Source: Halocaridina rubra
Taxonomy: Eukaryota > Arthropoda > Malacostraca > Decapoda > Atyidae
Assembly: GCA_037179515.1 (NCBI GenBank)
Contig: JAXCGZ010005664.1
Span: 41,001-105,000 of the forward strand
Reading direction: 5' to 3'
Length of the DNA: 64,000 nt
Shown here: positions 26,075 to 38,659 of the stretch, piece after piece
Layout: each line of letters starts with the position of its first letter
How positions within the stretch are numbered: the stretch's first letter is position 1
Position numbers and translations under genes: made by a program
Notes under the pieces: generated by a model
Database searches by the model: none
Seen by the model: the letters and a program-made list of their open reading frames with translations, nothing else
What the model was told of the DNA's origin: nothing

Positions 26075-27293
26075 GGTCCTCGTTTAACGACAGGGTTCCG
26101 TTCTTGACAGTTGACTGAAGACGGATTTTGACGTAAGTTGGAACACAAATTTGAACCTAGGTCCCCCAAACTATGTTAGAAATAATTTAAAACATTGGAA
26201 AAAAAATATATGTTTGTAATCTGTGATAAAAAAAATACTAAAACTATATTAATAATATTGCTTACCTTTAAAATGTATCAATAATCAAATTACTCTATGG
26301 TACAGTACAGTTGTAAGGGAGAGAGAGAGACTTGCTATTTCAGCATAGTTTACCACTTCAGTTTCAATTGCCATGGTGATGGCTTTTCTTTTCTTAGTGG
26401 CACTGCCATCAGAACTATTATTAGCATGCTTTAGAGGCATAGTAATGTCAGTTACAAATAAACACAACAAAGCAGACAAAAACTCAAGGCACAATATGAA
26501 GGGCGGTAATAAACTGAGCGCTGGTTCTTCTTTCTTTTCTAATGCCGCGTGACACCATATTCTTACACTACACTCAGCAAACTATTTTGAATAAAATAGT
26601 ATTTGCGGCTATATTTTTTTTTCTTTTTATTCAATATAACCAAATCTATGAAAAAACAAATAAAACCATTGCCTTGATAAATACGAATACAGCTGTTTGT
26701 TAACTCTGTATTCGTGTGTATTTCAAATAAAATCTTATTTACAGCTATGGATTATTTTTTTTTATTCAATATAATCCTTCAGTATAACTAAATATATAAA
26801 AAATAAATAAAGCCATTAACTTGATAAATTCGAATACAACTGTGTTTGCTAGCTCTGTATTCGTGTGTATTTGTATAAAATTGTATTTACACACATGTGT
26901 TTGCTTTTTTAAATTCATTATATCCTTCAATATAAACAAATAAATAAACATAGCCATTAACTTGATAAATTCGAATACAACTGTGTTTGCTAACTTTGTA
27001 TTCGTGTATATTTGTATAGAATCGTATTTACACATATGTTTGTTTTTTTTAAATTCATTATATCCTTCAATATAAACAAATAAATAAACATAGCCATTAA
27101 CTTGATAAATATGAATACAGCAGTGCTGCTAGCTGTGTATTCCTCCGCTGTGCTCACAACCTGTTTTGGCACACGGTTTGAATTTACCGCACCAGCCAGG
27201 TAGGTCGAAAAATTAATTTATCAATTAGTTATTGGCCTCTGACATAACGGCGAAACAACTTAACCCGGAACGACGTTATACGAGGACCTACTG
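26073..27293 (-). mobile_element. Non-autonomous Tigger (family B), keeps N-terminal HTH exon
   Basis: Minus-strand element. The 5' end (CAGTAGGTCCTCGTATAACG reversed) is at 27293 and the 3' end is GGGGTCCTCGTTTAACG at 26073. From 27150 down to about 26560 lie about four diverged ~130-bp subterminal repeats (GAATACAGCTGT, TTAACTTGATAAAT, TATATCCTTCA landmarks). A transposase N-terminal stub at about 26440-26320 reads SSDGSATKKRKAITMAIE, the start of a Pipsqueak/CENP-B-type DNA-binding domain. The rest of the transposase is absent. Confidence 0.8.
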
Positions 27294-27856
27294 TACATTT
27301 ATAAAGGAGGTCCTCTTAGAATTTCGTTCTGAGTTACGTCATTTCGCCGATACGTTGGAGGCCAACAAATAAATGATTAATAAATTAATTTTTCGACCTA
27401 CCTGGCTGGTGTGGCAAAGTCAAATCATGCGTGCTGAACAGTTTGTTAGCGCGACGGATGAATACACAGCTAGCAGCACAGTTAATGGCCATATTTATTT
27501 ATTTGTTTATATTTATTATATTAAAGGATTATATTGAATATAAGAAAATATCAAACACATAGCCGTACATACGATTTTATTTGAAGTAGTTTGTTGAGCG
27601 TTGTGTAAGAATACGGCGTCACTCAGCATTAGAAGAAGAAGACCCAGCTCTCAATTTATTCTCACCCTCCATATTTCGCCTCGTGTTTATCTGCTCTCTC
27701 ATTTGTTTCGCTCATGTTCGCTCGTTATTGAAATTACTGTCTCCCAAGCATGTTGGTAATAGTTCTGATGGCAGTGCTACAAAGAAAAGAAGAGCCGTCA
27801 CCATGGAAATGAAAATCGAAATAGTAAACCGTGCTGAAAAGAGAGAAAATACACCT

Positions 27857-28889
27857 AGTTTTCAGACTAACGCCTAGATAGGTTCTCAGAAGTGTCGGGT
27901 AAATGGAAAATCGCGTGAAAATATGAGTAATTTTCCATAGAAAACAATGATAAAGGGCATAGATACGTTCCAAACCTTACATAGACACACCATGCCAAAG
28001 ATATAAGATAAGTAAAAAACATTTTATTACTACATAGCATAGCAGAAAGCCCTGTATCTATTTTTAAGAGTATACAAAAGATATTCATATTCACTTTACA
28101 GCTAGAAATTAACATACATTACTGTACTGTACTCGATTATGCAGTGAGCAACAGTCATACAGTACACTGGGACATGCATGGTGGCTGTGAACAAGTAACT
28201 TATGCGGTAGAAGAGGAGGAGGATGCAGGAGAACGAACCTCTATCTTCAAACGTAAACAAAGATAAAATAAAAATTATAAATAACCAAAGCAAGACTAAA
28301 AAACAAAACAAAAATTAATTATGCAATGCCTAAATCTACCATATGACAGATTAAAAAAACTTAATCTACATTCTCCAGAGAGGCACAGAGTTAGGGGGAA
28401 TATGATTGAGGTGTATAAATGGTTTAAAGGGATTAACAAGGGTGATATTAAAAAAGTTTTAAAAATTCATGATCAAACCAGAACTCGTAATGGGTAATGG
28501 ATTTATTTAAGCTTGATAAATTTAGGTTCAGAAGGGAAATTGGTGAAAATTGGCTTGGTAATACCGTAGAGTATTCCTAGTAGGATAATAAATGCCATTA
28601 CCTTAGACACCATCAAATGTAGATTAGATAGACATATGACAGAGGTAGGGTGGGTGTATATATAATGTATAATGATGATGATCTTTTCTTATCATAATCC
28701 TCTTTGCACTCGTGGAAGAAGCGTCCGAGGGCGCTTATTTACTTAATATATTTATATACATATATATATATATATTTTTTTTTTTTGGGGGGGGGGCGTT
28801 ATTCGTGAAATTCAAATTTTTTACTATTATTTTTGGGGGATGTTATTGCAATTTCGCGGATAAAAAAAATCGCGCATAAAAGGAACAAG
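27857..28889. mobile_element. Element inserted in the family B Tigger
   Basis: It starts CACCTAGTTTTC and ends GGAACAAGGTG, flanked by TA. The right end, read inward (CACCTTGTTCC…GCGCGATT…TCCGCGAAATTGCAATAAC), resembles the TIRs of the elements at 62.5 and 63.7 kb. It carries a LINE fragment and a T-run/G-run at 28771-28797. The left end matches the right one only over the first bases. Confidence 0.6.
28325..28650 (+). pseudogene. LINE RT C-terminal fragment
   Basis: A broken plus-strand frame contains LKKLNLHSPERHRVRGN, MIEVYKWFKGINKGD, LKIHDQTRTRNG and, after a frameshift, TIKCRLDRHMTE. This series is typical of the end of a CR1/L2-like reverse transcriptase found widely in invertebrates. 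The fragment at 51-52 kb (minus) carries the preceding part of a similar protein. Confidence 0.75.
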
Positions 28890-29059
28890 GTGTAATACAA
28901 ACATTTGCCGCAATCTCGGATTAGCCCATATGACCGTGGCTACAATTATCAAAGATAAAGATTGCATCCGTGTCCAAGTGAAAGGTTCAATTCCTATGAT
29001 GCCACTGTGGTAACTAAGCAGCCTAGTTGCCTTATTGTCAAAATGGAGAGATTGCTAGT

Positions 29060-29163
29060 GCTTTGCAAGTATCATATTTTACCCCGACCAGGACTCAAAC
29101 CTAAGACACATAATTACTGTGCCAAGGGGCTATCATCTACACCACTGAAGGTCTAAAGGAGAA
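29060..29163 (-). repeat. tRNA-derived SINE family 2, minus copy
   Basis: On the minus strand it reads TGGTGTAGATGATAGCC (A-box-like), then TTAGGTTTGAGTCCTGG (B-box-like) and GGTAAAATATGA. It forms an inverted pair with 29325-29430 around ~160 bp. Confidence 0.72.
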
Positions 29164-29324
29164 ACAAATCATACAGCGTAACTGCTCTACTAGGAATTGA
29201 ATGCGAAAAACTAAGCCACGAGTAAGGTTATGAGAAGCTGTAATATGAACAAAATGGTATTCAGTAGAATGCATTCATTCCTAGTATAGCAGTTAAGCTG
29301 TAAGGTTTACTTATCCTTTAGACC

Positions 29325-29430
29325 TTCAGTAGTGTAGTTGATAGCACCTTGTCATACTAGTTATGTGCCTTGGGTTTGAGTCCCGGTCAGGGGTAAAATA
29401 TAATTCATGTTTTCACATTTGTTAGTGTGT
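29325..29430 (+). repeat. tRNA-derived SINE family 2, plus copy
   Basis: AGTGTAGTTGATAGCACC (A-box-like) and TTGGGTTTGAGTCCCGG (B-box-like) are followed by TCAGGGGTAAAATATAATTC, TTTTCACATTTG and then (TA)n. Confidence 0.75.
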
Positions 29431-29436
29431 TTATTT

Positions 29437-29539
<103 letters not shown>

Positions 29540-29567
29540 AAATAAACTGTTATATCACAGCACAATA

Positions 29568-30241
<674 letters not shown>

Positions 30242-30242
<1 letters not shown>

Positions 30243-32965
30243 AGTGTTACCCCGGTTATTCGCGCTTCTTGGTTCGCGTTCTCACTCTATCGCGTTTTTT
30301 TTTTTGATGAATTATTATTTTATTTTATGGGTATACGCAAAAATATTAAAATATTGAAAAAAATTTCAGTATTTTCATTTTTTTATTGAAATTTACGTTG
30401 CGTGCTGTTATTTATAATGTAAAGGGTGGTTTTTTTAACAGTGCAGGGAGGGTTTATACAGTTCATAAACGAAAAAATAATTGTAAATGAGTATGTGTCA
30501 CATCATCATCACCTCATTCATCGTAATTTTATCTATCACTTTCATAAAAATTTACGTTGCTTGCTGTTATTCATAATGTAAAGGGTGTTTTTTTTACAGT
30601 GCAGGGAGGGTTTATACAGTACGTAAACGAAAAAATAATTGTAAATGAGAATGTATGTCACGTCATTATCACCTCATTCACCGTAATTTTATCTATCACT
30701 CTCATAAAAATTTACGTTGCTTGCTGTTATTTATAATGTAAAGGGTGTTTTTTTAACAGTGCAGGGAGGGTTTATACAGTTCGTAAACGAAAAAATAATT
30801 GTAAATGAGTATGTGTGTCACGTCATCATCACCTCATTCATCGTAATTTTATTTATCACTTTCATAAAAATTTACGTTGCTTGCTGTTATTTATAATGTA
30901 AAGGGTGTTTTTTTAACAGTGCAGGGAGGGTTTATGCAGTACGTAAACGAAAAAATAATTGTAAATGAGTATGTATGTCACGTCATTATCACCTCATTCA
31001 CCGTAATTTTATCTATCACTTTCATAAAAATTTACGTTGCTTGCTGTTATTTATAATGTAAAGGGTGTTTTTTTAACAGTGCAGGGAGGGTTTATACAGT
31101 TCGTAAACGAAAAAATAATTGTAAATGAGTATGCATGTCACGTCATTATCACCTCATTCATCGTAATTTTATCTATCACTTTCATAAAAATTTACGTTGC
31201 TTGCTGTTATTTATAATGTAAAGGGTGTTTTTTTAACAGTGCAGGGAGGGTTTATACAGTACATAAACGAAAAAATAATTGTAAATGAGTATGTATGTCA
31301 CGTTATCACCTCATTCACCGTAATTTTATCTATCACTTTCATAAAAATTTACGTTGATTGCTGTTATTTATAATGTAAAGGGTGTTTTTTTAACAGTGCA
31401 GGGAGGGTTTATACAGTACGTAAACGAAAAAATAATTGTAAATGAGTATGTATGTCACGTCATTATCACCTCATTCACCGTAATTTTATCTATCACTTTA
31501 ATAAAAATTTACGTTGCTTGCTGTTATTTATAATGTAAAGGGTGTTTTTTTAACAGTGCAGGGAGGGTTTATACAGTACGTAAACTAAAAAATAATTGTA
31601 AATGAGTATGTACGTCACGTCATCATCACATTCACGGTAAGTTTTCCTATCACTTTCATAAAAATTTACGTTGCTTGCTGTTATTTTTAATGTAAAGGGT
31701 GTTTTTTTAACAGTGCAGGGAGGGTTTATACAGTATGTAAACGAAAAAATAACTGTAAATGAGTATGTATGTCACGTCATTATCACCTCATTCACCGTAA
31801 TTTTATCTATCACTTTCATAAAAATTTACGTTGCTTGCTGTTATTTATAATGTAAAGAGTGTTTTTTTAACAGTGCAGGGAGGGTTTATACAGTACGTAA
31901 ACAAAAAAATAATTGTAAATGAGTATGTATGTCACGTCATTATCACCTCATTCACCGTAATTTTATCTATCACTTTCATAAAAATTTACGTTGCTTGCTG
32001 TTATTTATAATGTAAAGGGTGTTTTTTTAACAGTGCAGGGAGGGTTTATACAGTACGTAAACAAAAAAATAATTGTAAATGAGTATGTACGTCACGTCAT
32101 CATCACATTCACGGTAAGTTTTCCTATCACTTTCATAAGAATTTACGTTGCTTGCTGTTATTTATAATGTAAAGGGTGTTTTTTTTAACAGTGCAGGGAG
32201 GGTTTATACAGTACGTAAACAAAAAAATAATTGTAAATGAGTATGTATGTCACGTCATTATCACCTCATTCACCGTAATTTTATCTATCACTTTCATAAA
32301 AATTTACGTTGCTTGCTGTTATTTATAATGTAAAGGGTGTTTTTTTAACAGTGCAGGGAGGGTTTATACAGTACGTAAACGAAAAAATAATTGTAAATGA
32401 GTATGTATGTCACGTCATTATCACCTCATTCACCGTAATTTTATCTATCACTTTCATAAAAATCTACGTTGCTTGCTGTTATTTATAATGTAAAGGGTGT
32501 TTTTTTAACAGTGCAGGGAGGGTTTATACAGTACGTAAATTAAAAAATAATTGTAAATGAGTATGTACGTCACGTCATCATCACATTCACGGTAAGTTTT
32601 CCTATCACTTTCATAAAAATTTACGTTGCTTGCTGTTATCTATAATGTTAAGGGTGCTTTTTTTAACAGTGCAGGGAGGGTTTATACAGTACGTAAACGA
32701 AAAAATAATTGTAAATGAGTATGTATGTCATGTCATTATCACCTCATTCACCATAATTTTATCTATCACTTTCATAAAAATTTACGTTACTTACTGTTAT
32801 TTATAATGTAAAGGGTGTTTTTTTTAACAGTGCAGGGAGGGTTTATACAGTGTAAACGTAAGAATATATTAAAATATCTATGTACATATAGGCGGATCCT
32901 ACTTCGCGGATTTCCTGGTTCGTGCCTGGTCCCGGAACCGAACTACCGCGATAAGTGAGGCAACA

Positions 32966-32968
<3 letters not shown>
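30242..32968 (-). mobile_element. Non-autonomous Tigger (family A) with ~16-copy satellite array
   Basis: The same element type as at 24.4 kb, inverted: CAGTGTTACCCCGGTTATTC on the left and AGTGAGGCAACACTG on the right. The ~158-bp unit (GCAGGGAGGGTTTATACAGT, TTATAATGTAAAGGGTG, TTTACGTTGCTTGCTG landmarks) repeats about 16 times from 30370 to 32870. Units come in two slightly different types, CACCTCATTCACCGTAATTT versus CACATTCACGGTAAGTTTTC, interspersed along the array. Confidence 0.88.

Positions 32969-33058
<90 letters not shown>
32969..33058. repeat. (TA)n at the centre of an inverted Tigger pair
   Basis: A 90-bp TA tract with CACTG to its left and CAGTG to its right. Confidence 0.97.
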
Positions 33059-35100
<2,042 letters not shown>

Positions 35101-35517
35101 AAAGAGTGTAGATGCACAAAAAGTATATCATCTTTGTCATATTGCTAGCTCTCTTTTCAACTTTTAAGTGCATATGTATTAAACTTCTTATTATAACATA
35201 TTTGCAAAAATTATTTTAAAAATAATGCTATGTAGTGAGAAAAAAATGAAAAGTTTATAACTTGGCTCAATTTGTAGAAGTCACCCCTGGTACAATATCC
35301 TATTTTGAGTTCTCCATTTTCTTTCTGTCTAATATGGAATGGCTATATTATAGTAAACTTTTATAGCTTTTATTTTTGTTTAAGTTACTGAAACATTATT
35401 AATAATTTATATGGTTATAATACAGTAATTTCAATTTTATCGATATTTCATAATGTACTAAAATTTCATTTTCAATGTAATCAGTGAAATGAATATTACT
35501 TTTGTGCTTTTCCAATG

Positions 35518-35650
35518 TTAGAGCTAAGGGATTAAGACTGGGTGCTTTTCCTAATGCCCTGATATGGGATCAAACCCATGCTAATCAATCCTGATGCATG
35601 CACTCTACAGCTGAGCTACCATGTCACTGATATTAATGTTTTAATAATTA
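35518..35650 (-). repeat. tRNA-like SINE head, minus strand
   Basis: On the minus strand it reads ATGGTAGCTCAGCTGTAGAG (A-box-like) and later GGGTTTGATCCCATATC (B-box-like). A further fragment of the same kind (CCACTGAGCTACATTGG) stands at 35852. It is probably SINE-derived; the arms do not fold into a convincing functional tRNA by eye. Confidence 0.5.
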
Positions 35651-36071
35651 ACCTGTATAGTATTACTATACAGTATATTGTGCAGTAATAAACTACTGTA
35701 CCTATTATTGTGTGAAGAAAATAAAAGTAATTAACCTTCTTATATAAGGTGCTCAAACATAAACAGTCATTTAGGTATGTCATATTATTAAGCCATATAT
35801 GGTTAAAATAACATATAAAGTGCATTAGTCATTCAAGAGACTCTCACTTTGCCACTGAGCTACATTGGTGTTCAGTGACCAGGTGTATGCTAATAGGGTG
35901 GGTATCCTTTTCACCCTTACATTGAGTTCTTAATTGTTCATTTCTTTTTGTCTTAAGCCTCATGCATGTGGATGAAAAGCATTGTTTTTATTATTATTAT
36001 TATTTACTCCTTACTTGCCCAAAGACTCAGGCATTTAAAGGAAAGCATAGCCTAATATTTATTCTCTCTCT

Positions 36072-36074
<3 letters not shown>

Positions 36075-36166
<92 letters not shown>
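36075..36166. repeat. (TA)n abutting Tigger-A derivative
   Basis: A 90-bp TA run ending in ACA directly before the CAGTG end. Confidence 0.97.
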
Positions 36167-36167
<1 letters not shown>

Positions 36168-36170
<3 letters not shown>

Positions 36171-37455
36171 TGTTCCTTCCATTATTGCGAGGGTTCGGTT
36201 CCGGAACCTGGCGCGAGACGGGAAAATCGCGGAGTAGGATCAGCCTATATGTACATAGATATTTTAATTTACTTTTTACGTTTACACCGTATAAACTGTA
36301 TAAACCCTCCCTGTACTGTTAACAAACCACCCTTTACTTCATAAATAACAGCATGCAAGTGTAAATTTATATGGCATACTCATGTACATGGGTATTTTAC
36401 AATTATTTTTACGTTTACTGTATAAACCCTCCCTGCACTGTTAAAAAACCACCCTTTACTTTACATATAACAGCATGCAACGTAAATTTACATGTACGTG
36501 ATAGGTAAACTTACCTTATTTGTTATGGTTAACATTTTCCTTTGCCGCTTAGGCTCACTACAAGAAGCCTTAGAAGATGAAGGATGCTTGGGAGGCATTG
36601 CAAAGGTTAAAATATGCGAGTAAAAAAATCACAAGCAAAACGTATTAATAAGCACAACGTGAACGGCGCACACGTGAGTTAGACTGAACGAGCCTTTGTC
36701 CGAAACACTGATAGCGGTATCGTATTTTACATGTTGCAGTACAGTTAGTATTTATGTTTTTTTACTATTTTTTACTGTTTTACTATTCTTAGGCTAAGAA
36801 ATACGTTTTTTTATCAATAAAATCATGAAACTACTGGAAATATAAATATATATGCTAGCTCACGTAGCTGCGACCCCAATACATTGTATGCTATCGGACA
36901 CAAGCAAAACGTTTAATAAGCACAACGTGAACGGCGCACACGTGAGTTAGACTGAACGAGCCTTTGTCCAAAACGCTCATAGCGGTATCGTATTTTACAT
37001 GTTGCAATACTGTTAGTATTTATGTTTTTTACTGTTTTACGTCTATTCTTAGGCTAAGAAATACATTTTTTTATCAATAAAATCATGAAACTACTGGAAA
37101 TATAAATATATATGCTAGCTCATGTAGCTGCGACCCCAATACATTGTACGCTATCGGACACTATTTCGCATGATGCAATACTGTGAGTTATACTGTACGT
37201 ACGTATATCTAACTTTATGTTTTGTACTAATTTTTCACTGTTTTATTATTTGTAGGCTGGGAAATAATTTTTTTTTTTATCAATTAGATAATGAAATATG
37301 TTTTTTCAATAAAAAAATGAAAATACTGAGAATTTTTATTTTTATATTTAATATTTTTGCATATACCCAAAATATAAAATAATAATTTGCCAAAAAAAAA
37401 ACCGTGGTACAGTGAAAATGCGAACCAAGAAACGCGATCCAGTGGGGGATCACTG
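36168..37455 (-). mobile_element. Deletion derivative of Tigger family A (minus)
   Basis: The ends are CAGTGTTCCTTCCATTATTG and AGTGGGGGATCACTG. On the minus strand it keeps the transposase start (MPPKHPSSSKASCSEPKRQR-like, then KMLTIT) at about 36600-36515. That stub joins directly to the 3' subterminal repeats at 36250-36500, so the whole catalytic part is deleted. Two tandem ~265-bp copies of the 5' subterminal region (CGTGAACGGCGCACACGTGA) occupy 36640-37160. Confidence 0.87.
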
Positions 37456-37460
37456 TATAT

Positions 37461-37544
<84 letters not shown>
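37456..37544. repeat. (TA)n with two AATA interruptions
   Basis: A TA tract directly following the Tigger end. Confidence 0.95.
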
Positions 37545-37546
<2 letters not shown>

Positions 37547-38650
37547 TGGCTGAGAATACAGTAGCTCAGTTGTAGAGCTTCTGCAAATTACTTTTTATTT
37601 TTTTTTTCCCCTCAAAAAATGTCTGTAAAGGTTTGATTCCAGTCACCGTTGTCATCGTAAGTTCGAAACTCCCAGTATATTTATATTATCAAATACACAC
37701 TATAGCTATATATTAAAACATGAAGCATATTATGCTCTAGGCAATATTATAATCCAATTGTTTTTTCTCCCTTGCTGGATTCGAACCTAAGACACGTTAT
37801 TAGTTCGTACCCGGCCTTGGACAAAATGTTTCTTGTTTTCACATATAATGCAGATTCTCCCTAACTTGGTTAGGTTCCAAAAGTCCAGTCATAAGCAGAA
37901 TTGTTCGTAAGTTGTGTTTAGGTAAAAAAAGTACTGGGCAGTACTAAGGCTCAATACACTTAACTACTACATAAAACATAGTGTATGCAGTATTAATGAG
38001 TTTTAATACAGTAATAATAATGTAATAAGATAGTACAGTGCAGTAATGCATACATTACTATGTGAATAGCTAATGGGTAATTTTTTGTTCGTATCCGTGA
38101 ATATACTTAACTTGGTTGTTCGTAAGTAGGGGAACTTCTTTAATATGTTTACTTGATTGTTATTGATGCCCATATAGCATTGGATTAGAATTAAATGTGA
38201 AAATGAATCATGAGTGAGATTGGGAGGAAGGATAGAATGAACTTAGGCATTTAGAAGAAAGCTCTCATTCCCCAACTTAGTAGCTAGTTGAGATGTATCA
38301 TTCTTCTCTTTTTACCTTTGGTGGTGTAGTTGGTAGCTCATTGGCATTTAGATTTCTTATAGTAGAATTACATCCAGGAGCAAAATTTTTTGATGTTTTC
38401 ACATGTAATCAAGTGTTTATTTGATCACAGTTGATACCTGTTTAGCATGGGATTTGAATTAAATGTGAAAAAGAGCCTTAAGTGAGGTTGGAAAGGAAGA
38501 GTAAAATGAACGAATGCATTCAGTAGAATGTGCTCTTTCCCTAGCAGTTAGCTGAGTTTTTTTCTTTATATGTTCAATGATGTAGTTGGTAGTGCCAAGG
38601 GACAGGCACTCTGACTATATGTCCTTGGTTTGAAACTTCCCATATGATGA
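37545..38650 (+). repeat. Cluster of tRNA-derived SINE copies (family 2 and related)
   Basis: There are tRNA-like heads at 37561 (AGTAGCTCAGTTGTAGAGC) with B-box GGTTTGATTCC at 37632, at 38331 (GGTGTAGTTGGTAGCTC) and at 38580 (GATGTAGTTGGTAGTGCC) with B-box TTGGTTTGAAAC. Shared bodies (TTATTTGATCACAGTTGATA-like, GAATTAAATGTGAAAA, AAGGATAGAATGAAC) repeat at 38150-38330 and 38420-38575. A MITE at 37851-38140 splits one copy. Confidence 0.6.
37851..38140 (+). mobile_element. MITE family F, copy 1, inserted in a SINE
   Basis: The left end is CAGATTCTCCCTAACTTGG and the right end is CGTAAGTAGGGGAACTTC. The interior (AGTACTGGGCAGTAC, ATTGTTCGTAAGTTG) is shared, inverted, with 42273-42587. The SINE body continues on both sides (TTTTCACATATAATG to the left, TTTACTTGATTG to the right). 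Confidence 0.6.
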
Positions 38651-38659
38651 CTACTGCTC

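Larger units (their letters stand above)
27303..28965 (+). mobile_element. Tigger family B copy, interrupted by another element
   Basis: The 5' terminus (AGGAGGTCCTCTTAGAATTTC) faces the family B copy on its left, only ~10 bp away. One subterminal unit is followed by the N-terminal stub GNSSDGSATKKRRAVTMEM at about 27750-27855. That frame breaks at 27857 and its continuation (ICRNLGLAHMTVATIIKDKD-like) resumes near 28893, so about 1 kb of other DNA lies within the HTH coding sequence. Confidence 0.75.

Noticed and set aside
35518..35650. Possible functional tRNA gene on the minus strand
   Set aside because: A- and B-box-like parts are seen, but spacing and stems are not convincing and related heads lie nearby. 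Kept only as SINE-like.
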